Assembly (NCBI RefSeq): GCF_029873635.1
Contig: NC_080422.1
Coordinates: 3,080,001-3,144,000 of the forward strand
Length of the DNA stretch: 64,000 bases
DNA from: Malania oleifera
Taxonomy: Eukaryota > Streptophyta > Magnoliopsida > Santalales > Ximeniaceae
Reading direction: 5' to 3'
Positions 12,256-24,447 of this stretch are shown here, piece after piece. Position 1 is the stretch's first letter. The number at the start of each line of letters is the position of its first letter. The notes below the pieces were generated by a model, which saw only the letters and a list, made by a program, of their open reading frames with translations, had not been told where the DNA came from and searched no databases. The translations under genes and the position numbers were made by a program.

Positions 12256-13198
12256 GATATGATAATTACGGGGGATGACGTTGATGAGATCTCGAGGCTA
12301 CAAGAACAACTGTCTACTGAATTTGAAATGAAAAACTTGGGAGGGCTTATGTATTTTCTGGGAATAGAGGTGGTGAGGTCAAGAAAAGGCATATTCCTCT
12401 CTTAGCGGAAATACGTACAAGACTTATTAACAGAAGTGGGATTACTAGAGTGTGAACTTGTGGATACGCCAATTGTGCAGAACCATAGGCTTGGAGAATA
12501 TTTGGACCAGGTGTCAGCCGTGAGGTATCAAAGACTAGTTGGGAAGCTCATTTACTTATCTCACACTCGTCCAGACATTGCTTACGCTGTAAGTGTGGTA
12601 AGCCAATTTATGCATAATCTAGACCATATGGGTTCCGTAATTCGAATTCTCTGCTATCTAAATTCATCACCAGGAAGAGGACTAATGGTCTCCAAGAATG
12701 CTCATCTGAAGATTGAAGGGTACACGGATGCAGACTGGGCTGGAAATATCTTGGATAGAAAGTCTACTTCAGGCTACTTTACATTTATTGGAGGAAACTT
12801 AGTTACATGGAGGAGTAAAAAGTAGAAGGTGGTAGCATTATCCAGCGTTGAAGCTAAGTTCCGAGGCATGGCGAAAGGATTATGTGAGCTTCTTTGGCTT
12901 AGAGGTTTGCTAACAGAGGTCGGTTTTCCTCCTAACTCTGCAATGAATTTATTCTGTGATAACAAAGCTACCATCGACATATCTCATAACCCGGTTCAAC
13001 TTGACCGCACCAAGCACGTGGAGATAGACCAACATTTCATCAAACAGAACCTGGAAGAGAAGAACATTCAGTTCTCTTTCATTAAATTTGAAGATCAGTT
13101 AGGTGACATTCTTACCAAGGCAGTTTCCAGCAGAAACTTCAATGACTCACTTGACAAGTTAGGTGTTAGAGATATCTACACACCAACTTGAGGGGGAG
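12256..13198 (+). mobile_element. Ty1/copia retrotransposon, right part (RT end and RNase H)
   Basis: The copia protein interrupted at 558 resumes with the block after the RT active site (MIITGDDVDEISRLQ and KNLGGLMYFLGIEV), then the RHTRPDIAYAV-like region (here SHTRPDIAYAVSVVSQ), then the copia RNase H: YTDADWAGNILDRKSTSGY, ALSSVEAKF, LFCDNKATIDISHNPVQ and RTKHVEIDQHFI. It ends at about 13191 and is followed by a purine tract, agggggagtg, and the LTR. The fossil is broken, with only a few breaks in this half, so it may be fairly young or well preserved. Confidence 0.92.
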
Positions 13199-13396
13199 TG
13201 TTGGCGTGAGTCCCGCAATTAGCCAACTATGGAAATCTTAGATTTAGGAATTCCTTCATTCAAGGGTCAAATATGATTGTAGCCGTAAATATTGTATAGA
13301 CATAGAATAGCTTCCTAAAATAGTTTCTTGTATCTCTGTATGTTGTACTCAATTTTATTTAAATGGTATGAATGAAAGTTATGTTTGACATCAACA
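13199..13396 (+). repeat. 3' LTR of the Ty1/copia element
   Basis: The stretch starts tgttggcg right after the polypurine tract and ends gacatcaaca, giving TG...CA ends and a length of about 198 bp, short as in several plant copia clades. The partner LTR is outside the window, so the right edge rests on the terminal CA and expected length only. Confidence 0.65.
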
Positions 13397-15599
13397 TGTA
13401 TGCATATTTACAGCATGTAATCCTAATCCAGAAGTTGCTCCCCCCACCCCTTAGGTAAGCTCTAGAACCATTTGGCTTATAAAGCCTCATTAATTAGTTG
13501 GGTAGCTATCATTCCCAATCATCCCTGGGCATTTGAGAGAAGAGTGATATCCCATTTGATCACATGAGTTCCTCCCCAAAGGAATAGTTTTTGAATGCAT
13601 TCAGCTCTTCTTCGACAGAGGTTGGTATTGGGTAGAGAGACCATACGGTATAGGGAAGGCTGGGAAGGGTACTGTTTAGCCTGTTGGAGATTGGAGGTGG
13701 TGGACAACAACAAAGAAAATAATTCTTATCAATTTATGGAAACAAATTAGTATTCAGCACCTTACACTTGGACTCACAGTGAAACACACACCCAAACTCA
13801 AAAAACACATGCATTCAAGTATATTCCACAATTACAATATACCTTTCTTTCCTTTTTTGGTCAAAATATTTTGATTCAAGAAAAACCTTAATGTATTTTC
13901 ACGTTGAACATATTTTAAGATGAGAACTGATTGATCGAGAAAATCACTCATCAATGAGACGACAAAAACATGAAGGGGATTTTGAAAATCTTGTTTTAGA
14001 GTTCTTCATTCCAAAAATGATTTTTACGCTTGAAATAATTTTTGCACATTTGTAAAATGATTTTTCATGAAATATAGAGTGCCTAAGGTCCAACTAAGGT
14101 CATGGTTGTGAGAGAGCTTCAATTCAAATCAAATGATATGCATGCACAATTTAAAATTATAAACAATACAACTGAAAAATATAAAGTCTTCAATCTTTGC
14201 TCTTCATAAATCCATGGAATACGCTAAATGATGTGAGCGTGTAAGTGCTTCATGGCTTCCATTTTGCATCGGTTATCAGTGCTTATAGAAATGTAAACAT
14301 GTTCATTCACTTAACGCACAAATGAGATGTTGGGTTTTGTCATAATCAAAGCAGGATAGGACTCAAAAAGTCAAAATTAGTGGTTACGAGGTCAATCCCA
14401 GAGAGAAAGCAAGTAGAATTAATAACAAACAATATATAAATGTGCACCCAAATCCTAAAATCCACCTAATTAGTCAATCCCAATAGTTTACCCATTCAAT
14501 AATCTAACACATAATACCTAGAGGCTAATCTAGTATTATGAAAAATATGACATTAAAGTTCATTCAAGATACTAAAAGCATGAATATAGAGGCATCATGT
14601 TATTAATTGCAATAATTCTTTATTAGACCTCTCGATAAATATAAAGAATAGAACAACCTAATTAGTTCATAATGATTCTTTGTTAAACTTCTGGTAAACA
14701 CAAAGAATAAAATAACCTAACTAGTCAAGAAATCAAAGTCATGCCAAGACATTCAGTTTGAACAATAACTACTACATCAATTTTTATTGACTGGAGAAAC
14801 AGTTTAGGATTGAACCAATTTAGGCTTCATCTGGATCCGGGTACAATGAAATTAGCCGCTCATCATGAGGTTAAACATCACATATTTGGGAAGGGAAAAC
14901 ATTGAGAAAATGGAGGGGGGGGGGAACACTGATGTGCAGCTCTCTCTGTTCCATGCAATTCTCCCTACTGCCCCCCTGCTACTCCTCTCTTTTTTTCCTA
15001 ACTTCAAATCCCCTCCTTTTATAAAGGTCTAGTTGTCCTCCCTTCTTATCTCCCCAAAACAAGATCATCTAAATCCCCTCCTTTTCTACCACCACTTTGA
15101 TGTGAGATTTTCTCTTTCGAGATCTTTACATCTTCAAAAATCTTCAACACAAAATTTGTGGGATTTTTTCTTAGCTTTCCATAGATACAAAGATCACTCT
15201 TTTTAGAATTTTCTAGCAAAAGTTATGCTCCAAATACTGAAGGGTGTTTCAAGAAATTCGAAAGAGGAATTTGAGTTTGAAAAGAACTCTTGCTGAAGGG
15301 AATTTGAATTTGAAAAGGAAAGTTTCCTCCTTATCCCATGACTCCTTTAATTTATTTATTCCGTTGCAATCAGCTCAATGAGCACTATCCAACAAGACCA
15401 ATATTGAATATTTTTGCAACAACTTTTTCACACCCAATTGTTTAGTTTAAGCTCCAAAATACCTAAAATATAAGATAAACTAAAAGTAACTCAAAAAAAT
15501 AATAAATATGCATTAATAGATCATCAAGCTCATCCTAGAAAACTAAGTTAACAGGCGTAAATATACATATTTAGGCGCACATCATTTTGGACTTCTGAA
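13397..15599. other. Repeat-derived stretch without genes; LTR-like pieces on the minus strand
   Basis: No convincing coding region. Read on the minus strand, 15584 down to about 14381 starts tgatgtgcgcctaaa and ends with a ctctgggattgacctcg block of the kind seen near the end of some plant Ty3/gypsy LTRs; I found no matching target duplication, so the limits are tentative. Left of it (about 14380 down to 13730) the minus strand reads ctttgattatgacaaa, resembling the start of the LTR-like insertion at 995-3229, so a related decayed LTR may lie here. A run of G occurs at about 14917-14930. The first 330 bp show nothing I can name. Confidence 0.35.
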
Positions 15600-16665
15600 A
15601 TAGAAGTTCACCTTCACTTGACTACAGTACCAAGATTGTACACACACATCGCTTCCATCCACTTCGGCAATGTTTGATATGACATCTCCCAATCGCCAAA
15701 GACTTGAACAATGGCCTTCTGTTTGCCCAACCACATCTTCTTATACAAGATCGAATAGCCGAAGCGACGATCTATGTATTCTTTCAATGTGGTGATTGAT
15801 GTAGACACATCTCCCTTAATCATATTTACTATCTCCCCAGCAATTAGGGATGATGTGATTTGGTTATGGTCGCAAGATAGCAGTTCATTCAAACACGTGT
15901 ACAAACCACCATATTGAGTGATTTCAAATAAATTGTGTTTCATCTGAAACATTGCACGCAATCTCTCCATCCGCACTCAAAATCCTCCTTACATTTAGCA
16001 ACCCATAACACTAGGTTATACTACACCACGTAGAAGTCATGGTGAGTTCAACCGAGATAAATACGCACCTCAACTATCAACTGATCCTCATACCCAAAGA
16101 GCATCCCCATACACAGCTCAGACAACTCATCCCAATGAGTAACTTGTATAGGAAACTCCTCTTGGCGTGACACATATGCAGCATCTACATCAATTTGAGT
16201 GTACATTGGAGGTTCATCTATAAACTGTGCATTGTAAATGACATCATTTGTTTCACGGGGGGTGAATTAAAATCATCGGTGAACTCATTTAAGCCTTCAA
16301 CGATTTCCTACTTGTAGGTGTTCTCGTCTTCAAAATTAACATCATTCATAATGTTCATCCACTCATCTAACGCAATGTTCTCAATGGCGAAGACTTCAAC
16401 GCGCCTGGACTATTCATCCGTGTGATAAATAGGCATTTCATACATCGGCGACTCGAACGATGATCCTAGACCTTCATTAAAATCCACAGCAATGAAATCA
16501 TCCCCACCAATCCCCTTACTCCTGTACGGCTCATCCATACTAGGAGCAGCCATTTCATGATAACGTGTTGGTTGAGTGTCTTCTTCCACTTCAGCCACAT
16601 GTTCGATAAGCATCTCCATCTGCCTATCCTCAGCGACACTAATTTGAGGAATGGTCTCCACATAT
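15600..16665 (-). pseudogene. MULE (Mutator-like) transposase fragment
   Basis: On the minus strand, 15976-15614 encodes a piece typical of the region ahead of the MULE catalytic core: RLRAMFQMKHNLFEITQYGG, then TCLNELLSCDHNQITSSLI, a YSILYKKMWLGKQKAI block and FGDWEMSYQTLPKWMEAM. Upstream, 16661-16410 encodes an acidic stretch like the variable MULE N-terminus, and traces of the intervening part are seen in other frames. The catalytic DDE domain, zinc knuckle and terminal inverted repeats were not found, so this is a truncated remnant with stops and frame changes. It carried the transposase of a plain DNA transposon; no host function is suggested. Confidence 0.7.
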
Positions 16666-17203
16666 AACTACACAGTTAAAATTTAGGAACCGAACCAGTA
16701 TGCATCCAACAAAATGCACAGACCGTAGTCATTTGTTATAGGAACAACCTCATAGACACTTGTATCATTTAACCAACCCCTGCACTGTGGTCACCTGCAA
16801 TGCATATTGATTAGGATCAATATGCAAATATTTGTATATCTTTGCGTACAATTTGTTAATTTTTTCCAATTTCTTATTTGAATTACTCGAACAGGCTTAG
16901 TACTATAACTAACACATTCTACAACTGTGATAATTCCCTCTCCCCCCCCCCCCCAATGTACAACAACACAGTCATCGGAACACTACTTGAGTTTCTTTCC
17001 ATATAAACCACTCCTCAGAAAATATTAAAGACTTACGAGAAACATAAAAATCATATACTTTAGACTTTGATTAATTGGACTTAGGCATTAAACTTGGTTT
17101 GGCTTGATTTGTATTGATGACTTAGACATTAAACTTGATCTTTAATTATTTAAGACTTTTAAATATGAAGTTTGACACAGAGCAAAAGAAATGTATTTAA
17201 AGT
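16666..17203. other. Spacer without genes
   Basis: AT-rich sequence between the MULE fragment and a solo LTR, with a run of C at about 16941-16954 and no coding region. Its last 5 bp, aaagt (17199-17203), form the left copy of the target duplication of the next LTR. I see nothing else. Confidence 0.5.
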
Positions 17204-17282
17204 TGTAACAACCCAAAGAATAATGATATTTAAATAATGAAGAGGGAGGGAAATGGAAATAGAAATAGAAGGAGAGAGCAGA

Positions 17283-17497
17283 CTTCGTCGATGACATTAC
17301 ATTTTGGATATAATAACCCAAGGAATTTTCTAATGGCCTCGTCGACGAGGGCATGTTTCGTCGACAAGAAAATACCGAGAGAATTTTTTGGGTGATTCTG
17401 AATTTCGTCAACAAAGGGGAGAGTTCGTCAACGAATTTCCAATTAGACTCATCGACAAGATGACGTGGCTCGTCGATGAAAGCCGCAGTATAAATAG
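17283..17497 (+). promoter_or_regulatory. U3 palindrome array and TATA box of LTR A
   Basis: About eight exact or decayed copies of TCGTCGACGA lie at 17283-17480, and tataaatag follows at 17489-17497. The layout is the same as in LTRs B and C, so the TATA box is probably the core promoter of this LTR family and the array its upstream region. Confidence 0.65.
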
Positions 17498-18178
17498 CCC
17501 TAAACTTGGTTTAATCACAGAAATTTGACGAAAAACTTCCCCTCTCTCTCTCCTACGGTCTCTCCTCCATCTCTCTTCGATTCCGACCCCGTCAGTCGCC
17601 GGATCGACAATCTGAGGCCACCACGACGCTCCTGGCGGAGTTCTCTTCAAGTCTGCTAGGGTGGATCGTCGGTGGGATCGAGTTGAATTTCTTCCCAGAA
17701 TCAGGGTAAGGTCTTTTATTCAGTTTTTGGCCTTCTGGATGTTATAGGAAATGATGGAGACAAAGAAATAATGATATTCTGTTCTGGTGAATGTTGTTTT
17801 CAGGGTGTTGAGTCGGAAGCCATGCGGGTGTTGGACCAGTATACAGTAGGGGCTTTCCAGTAGTCAAGTAAGGGAAACATACTATGCTAGGCAACCATAT
17901 TTTATTTCAGTGCAAATTATATGCTTGTATTAACTTATTATTCAAACTATATATACAGTTTTCAGAGCCTGGTAATATTAATATTTACTTGTGTGGCTTG
18001 AGTTGATAACAGAAACAGTACTATATTTATAGAATTTGTGAATACCATGTTTATAGTTATTAACAGAAATACCATGATATTTGAATGTTTATAGAATGAC
18101 AAATTTTTCAGTGTACAGTATACTTAGAAATATGCATTTTCAGTAATTTTAGAATAACACATTTATCAGTACCATAAC

Positions 18179-18588
18179 TATAACGACCCAAAAAATACTG
18201 ATATTTAAATATTAAAGAGAGAGGAAAATGGAAACAGGAACAGAAAGAGGCAGTAGACTTCGTTGACGAACACGGACATCGCATTTTGGGGATAATAATA
18301 ATAAATTTCAAGGAATTGCCAGGGTTTCGTCGACGAGTACATAAGGAATTTCGTCGACGAATACAGGGCTTCATTGACGAGTACATAAGAAAATTTGTCA
18401 ACGAATACAGGGTCTCGTCAACAAGAAAATACCGAGAGAGGGTCTGGGGCAATCTGAATTTCGTAGACGAATACAGGGTTTCGTCGACGAATTTACTGAA
18501 GGATTCGTCGACGAAGTGACGTGTCTCATCAACAAATTTGGCCCTATAAATAGTGGGAAAACCGGGATTTTATCCATTTATCCACGCC

Positions 18589-18631
<43 letters not shown>

Positions 18632-19102
18632 GACTTTCTCTCCCTTCTCTCTTCGATTTCGGCCCTACTAGTCACCAGATCGACGATCCAAAGCTACCAT
18701 GATGCTCCTGGCGGAATTCTCTACAAGTTTGCTGGAGCGGATCGTCAGGAAAACGAAGTTGAATTTCATCCCAAATTTAGGGTAAGGTCTTTTATTCAGT
18801 TTTTGACTTCCTGACAGTTATAGGAAAGGATGTAGACTAAGAAATACTGATGTTTTGTTCTGGGGGATTGCATTTTCAGGATGTTGGGTTAGGAACCCTA
18901 CGAGTATAAAGTTAGAATTATATAAGGGTTTTTCAAAGTTAAGGTATGGGAAATATGCTATGCTAGGAGTTTTCATAATGCTATTAGAGATTTCATCAAC
19001 ACATGTTTATACTAGTTTGTTATACAGTATTTACAGATTATGAGTTTAAATACTTATGTGGCCTAAGTAGACTCTTATGTGACAATGCAATTTATATAGC
19101 TT

Positions 19103-19139
<37 letters not shown>

Positions 19140-20118
19140 TACTATACTGAATGCATGAAAGTAGACAGCATATACAGTTTGCATAGTTTTTCCCAGTGTA
19201 TGGAGTTATACAAAATATGCAGCTACAGATATATATTCATAGAAAATTATACAGAGGATTGCACATGCATTCACAGCTTTTATACGAATAGTTTCATGAA
19301 GCAGAGATATATATACATATACATGTATACAGTATTATTCATAATAGTATTTATATCACAGCTTTATACAGAACAGTAAATACAGAGTTTAGTATGCCAT
19401 GTTTCCTATTACCATAATATACAGAGTATACAAACAGAGAATATAGACAGTGATACAGACAGATATATATATATATATATATATAGGTAGCATCAAGATG
19501 CTACAGACACAAAATATAGAGTTTATAGTATTTACAGTACAGAAAGATAGCATGATGGTAATTTTGGAAACATGGTGAAAATAGTAAATGAATATATATG
19601 TATATATGTATATAGTATCAGATCTCTGTGGAAAGATTACAGATAGATACAGTACAGATATAGATTACTGAGCACGGTACCATTGCTATATTCAGACATA
19701 GTGCAACCACACATCTCAGATAGTGTGTGGGTACCGTCTAACCCTGCTCGGAGAGGATGCAACTCCCTAGTACACTGGGTAGAGGGGGCCGGTTAGACGA
19801 GGTAGCAGCCAGTCCTGCGCCTAAGAGAGGATGCAGTTTGGACGGGCTGAGGTAGTGTAGAGTATATTGACTTATCTGGAGGCCCGACCAGATAGAGTCT
19901 CGCCTATGGGCCGCACAACCCTGTCATGAGGGGTCAAATCATGACGTACAGAATCCCAGGGAAAAAGTATAGTTATGTATATGTAAACAGTTTTATAGTA
20001 TATGATGAGTATAGTATGATATTATCAGTATGAAAAATATGGATGTAAATGCACATATATATTTACATAGATATATATAAAATAAAATAAAAATGGCAAG
20101 AATTTTGAGGTCGTCACT
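18179..20118 (+). mobile_element. Solo LTR B (Ty3/gypsy family), nested in solo LTR A
   Basis: This 1940-bp LTR starts tataacgaccc and is flanked by ataac on both sides (18174-18178 and 20119-20123). It resembles LTRs A and C in its start, palindrome array, CT-rich leader and the acggtaccat block near 19675. It inserted into LTR A after A was in place. No coding sequence remains. Confidence 0.85.
18255..18553 (+). promoter_or_regulatory. U3 palindrome array and TATA box of LTR B
   Basis: This is the richest array: about ten copies of the TCGTCGACGA type, four of them exact, between 18255 and 18537, then tataaatag at 18545-18553 and a long CT microsatellite in the presumed leader (about 18589-18627). 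Confidence 0.65.
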
Positions 20119-20669
20119 ATAACACCCCAATATATAGATATTCAAACAACAGTTCAGTTATACAGAAATCATATTTTCAGTCAGTTTATTTAAAATTTCA
20201 GATAAATTCTATGGGGTTATGGTTATTTTAGAAACCATAGTAAAAACAGTATATTACAGATATTAATTACCTATATAGTATCAGACCTTGATGGATCAAA
20301 CAGCAGAGCACGGTACCGTAGCTACAGATATTCAGTTCAGAGCGCAACCACTTTACTCAGACAGTAAATGGTATGAGGTTGATCATGCCCACATCGGGAC
20401 AGGCTCTCCATCATATATGGATTGAGGGGGGTTGATCAGACTATAGGAGTTCAGTTGACTTACCTTGGTCGGCTAGCCAGGATAGGTCCTGCCTTCGGGC
20501 CGCACAACCCTGTCATGAGGGGTTAAATCATGACATACAGCCATCCAGGAAAATTTCGTAGATATTATGAGTACTATTTTATATGATTGGCCTTCCGCCG
20601 TTTAGGTTAATGATTGAATTTAAAATTAGGGAAAAATATTTTATTTTATTAGCAGGTCGTTTCAAAAGT

Positions 20670-21519
20670 AATCCATATTAATAGTTTATTATAATTTTTT
20701 AATAAGTTATTCTTGGTCCTGTAATGATCTTATGAAAATATTTAAGTAAAAAATAATATGTAAAATAAATTTAATTTTTTTAATCTAAATATTAAAATTA
20801 TAAAGCCCAAATATTAGTATTTATAAACATAAAATTAATTTGAAAAGGCACATACTAATTTCAAGTTTCTTATATATATTGACTAATAAAATTATAGCCC
20901 TTCGGCATAAAGTTCTTAAAATATTTTTAATATTTAAATTAAGTATATGTGTCAGACATTTTGAATCAATTTTCACTTATATCAAATTACAAAGTTTTTT
21001 TAGATTTTAATTAGAATTTGATACTTTAAGAAAGAACGCATTCCACAACATGCTAATGAAGAAGTAAATATCATTGAAATAAGACAAAGTTTTTTTAGAT
21101 TTTATTTATAAAAAAAAAACATGTTTACATTAATTTATACCAAAACATAAACTAGAACAAATTGCATATGAAAACAAGAACAGAATAAAAATAAATTAAA
21201 TAGGAAAATAGAGTAAACCCTAACCTCAATTTGGGGGTTTCCAAATGATGCTTCCAATCACAAAATTTGGTTCAATACAACTAAATTGAATGTATCAAAT
21301 ACTAGTTTAGACCACAAACTAACACAAATTTTGAATCAAAATAACGAATCTTAACAAAACAATATTAGAGTTTAAATGGAGGAAACATACCTCATCTCCC
21401 CTTTATATAATACCTTCCTTCCTAACGTTTGGGTTCTCCCTTATCTCACAATGGTCCCCTCTTCAATAGGAAGCAACGGTCACCTACTATAGCGCTAAAT
21501 CGTTCGGCCGGTCAATTGT
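20670..21519. other. AT-rich spacer without genes
   Basis: Strongly AT-rich sequence with no coding region. It ends in the CT-rich stretch 21390-21519, which continues beyond solo LTR C at 23586, so the LTR split an older unrecognised sequence. Confidence 0.5.
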
Positions 21520-23509
21520 TGTAACAACCCGAAGAATAAGGGTATTTAAATAATAAAGAGAGATAGATATGGAAACAGTAATAGAAGGAGGCAACTGACT
21601 TCGTTTGCATTCGTTGACGACGTTGCACTTTGGGGTGTAATAACCCAAGAGAATTTATCAGGTCCTCATCGACGAACACAAGGGATTCGTCGACGTTCAT
21701 CGACGAGGGTACAAGAGGGCCTCGTCGACGAAGACAAGTTTCGTCGATGAAAAGATATTGAGAGAAGATTTTTCGAAAGTTTGAAATTTGTCGACGAGGG
21801 TCCAAGTTCGTCAACGAACTTTCTACAGAACTCATCGACGAGGTGAAGTGTCTCATCGATGAATCCAGCTCTATAAATAGCTGAAACTTGGATTTTTACA
21901 CAAACAATTCACAGAAATTCACTCCCTCTCTCCCTCCTACGGCTCTATCTCCATCTCTCTTCGATTTCGGCCCCATCGTTCGCCGAATCAACAATCTGAG
22001 GCCACCACGACGCTCCTGAGGAAGTTCTCCCTAAGTCTGCTGAAGCGGATCGTCGGTGGGATGAAGTTGGATTTCATCCCAAATTTAAAGTAAGACTTTT
22101 TTGTTGAAATTTGACTTTCTAACAATTATAGGAAATGTTGTAGACGTAGAAATAGTGATATTTTGTTCAAAGGATATATGGTTTTCAAGGTGTTGAGTGA
22201 AGAACCCTGCGGGTGTAGGACCCGTCACAGTAGAATGATTTTAGCAGAAATTAGGTAAGGAAATATGCTACGCTAGGCAGTTTTAGAATGATTTTCAGTA
22301 TAAAATGTATATTTTACCAGATTATTATTCACAGTAGAAATTTATACAGTTTATTAATTATATATAATATGTTTTAAATTTTATGTGGCTTGAGAATATA
22401 AATATAGTACAGAGACATGTTTTACAGTATTTTTCAGAGCTATGTTCTACAGATTATACAGACAGTGAATATATTTTATAATAATTATAGAATAGCATAA
22501 TTATACAGTTGATACAGATACAGTTTACATTATCATGACATACAGTTTTACAATTTATTTCAGAAATAGAGTTGATACAGAAACAGTTTATTACAGTATC
22601 ATGGTTAATACAGATACTACAGAATAATGGTAAATCAGATAATTGTATATAAAAATGTATTATATAGTATCAGACCCTGATGGACCATACAAATATAGTT
22701 TACAGAGTACGGTACCGTTGTTACATACAGTATAGAGTGCAACCACCTATTCAGATAATACGTGGTATGAAAGTCAATCGTATAGAGCCCACGAGTGGAC
22801 AGGCTCCCCATTAGATATGGGTTGAGGAGGGCTGATCAGACTGATGGAGTATAGTGGTCTATCCTCGTCGGCCAGTTAAGGTAAATCCCGCCTACGAGCC
22901 GCATAACCCTATCATGAGGGGTTAAATCATGACATACAGTTATCCACAGGGAAGTTTTCAGCTATTAGATGTATATACAGTTTTACAGTAACAGAGGGGG
23001 TACTTATATATAGTAGAAGTATTATGAATGGAAAACCTACAAAAACATATATGTTAAGCAATATGGGTACAGGTGGTGGTTGTATATGTTATTCGCACTT
23101 GTATTCTCAGATTCAGTTATACATGATTATTTAGAAACAGATCTTTAAAGTATTGTAACTCATTTGCGACACACTAACAATAGCACATTTCATCTTACTA
23201 AGCGTTGTCTCATCCCATTACTTTAACATTTTTCAGGTGATTCAGGTAGGCAAGCAGATCAGGCTCGCAGATAGAGGGGCCTCAATACTGCCCTGTTAGT
23301 AGAGTGAGTATTTTTTAGAGTATTATGTATAGCTCTAGCCCAGTTAAGGGTATTTTGGGAAATGGACATATATGTATATTTTGGGGACACATTTTAGCAC
23401 TCTAATATTGTATATTTTCTGGATTGTGTTTATATGGATTCCGCTTCTCACTGTTTTGGTTGATGGTTTGGTTTAATTTAGTTGGTAACAAAGCATTATA
23501 AATTTTACA

Positions 23510-23558
<49 letters not shown>

Positions 23559-23585
23559 AACCCAGTTAAATAGCAGGTTGTTACA
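21520..23585 (+). mobile_element. Solo LTR C (Ty3/gypsy family)
   Basis: It starts tgtaacaacccgaag and ends ggttgttaca (2066 bp). Flanks attgt (21515-21519) and gttgt (23586-23590) look like a target duplication with one change. It shares the palindrome array, TATA box, leader and acggtaccg block with LTRs A and B and the start with the full element. A TA microsatellite lies near its end (about 23510-23552). No internal region remains. Confidence 0.82.
21598..21880 (+). promoter_or_regulatory. U3 palindrome array and TATA box of LTR C
   Basis: About ten TCGTCGACGA-type motifs, mostly decayed, lie at 21598-21863, followed by tataaatag at 21872-21880, the same layout as in LTRs A and B. Confidence 0.65.
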
Positions 23586-24447
23586 GTTGTCCTTTCCTCT
23601 GCTCTCCCTCGGCCTGCTCTACTCTACAATTCGTGAGAAAAATGGAGGAGGAAGACTTCAAAAACTAGAGCAAAAGACGCTACATGGTCCAGTGTTTTTT
23701 GCTGCCACGCGTCAAACAGCACCTAGCTCTCCCAAGAAAAATTCGTTGGATGGTCCAACATCTTCTGATTGAAAAACGTTGGATGGTCCACCGTCTTTTG
23801 CTTAAAAAACGTTGGATCATCCAGTGACTTTTAGAAAGCATCAAAGTTGGAAATAAAGTTCCTCGTACCTTTATTAAATATTTTTATATAAAAGATTAAT
23901 AAAGGAAAAAACTCCGATCTATTGAGTGTGAGAATAAAAAACACTAATATATATATATATATATCAAACTAAAGGGAACAGCGTGTACCCAATCCAACCC
24001 CATCCAACCCATTTAATAAATGGATCGAATTTGGGTTAACCCATTTATAAATGGATTGCCTCCTATTAAACTTGAATCCGGTTTAAATGGGTGGATTCGA
24101 ATTGACCTACGACTGTTTTGCCACCCCTACCTCTTATTTTATAGTCCAAATTCAATATAGGCTTCTAACTAATCCAAAAAAAAAATTATTATATACAAAA
24201 ATAGAAAAGAATCCTTCCTCACAAGTATTTGTCGCATTAAACTACTTGAATTGAAGAGGATAATAATTCAATTTTATTAATTTTTAAAATCAAACTGCCT
24301 AGTTTATTGTTAACCATCAAACTCCGGATTAATTTCCATCTCTCTCTCTCTCTCTCTTATCCTCCTCGGAATTTGGACTCATCCTCATTGTAATTTAAAC
24401 TTTTGTTTTTGGTTTCACCTCCAACGGAATTCATTTTTGGGATAAAA
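23586..24447. other. Region upstream of the CHX gene, with short repeats and a hAT-like end
   Basis: At about 23680-23830 a cgttggatggtcca-type motif recurs four times at irregular spacing of roughly 35-60 bp, each followed by a ttttgctt-like tail. At about 23960-24130 GGGTT/AACCC-rich sequence ends in gttttgccacccct, which resembles the terminus of hAT-like elements; the other end was not found. A CT microsatellite at about 24340-24357 lies about 90 bp before the CHX start codon, probably in the promoter or leader. No gene is seen. Confidence 0.4.

Larger units (their letters stand above)
17204..20664 (+). mobile_element. Solo LTR A (Ty3/gypsy family), interrupted by solo LTR B
   Basis: It starts tgtaacaaccc, like the LTRs of the full element, ends ggtcgtttca and is flanked by aaagt on both sides (17199-17203 and 20665-20669). 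There is no internal region, so it is a solo LTR left by recombination. A second LTR sits at 18179-20118; removing it and its duplicated 5 bp leaves about 1516 bp. It has a palindrome array (about 17283-17480), a TATA box, a CT-rich leader and a conserved 3' part with an acggtaccg motif. Confidence 0.85.

Noticed and set aside
14376-15589. Minus-strand LTR with exact borders at 14381-15584
   Set aside because: TG and CA ends can be placed but the flanking 5-mers (attag and ttttg) do not match, so only an LTR-like stretch is reported.
24403-24447. Earlier start for the CHX gene
   Set aside because: The upstream in-frame extension begins with a non-ATG codon; the first ATG is at 24448.
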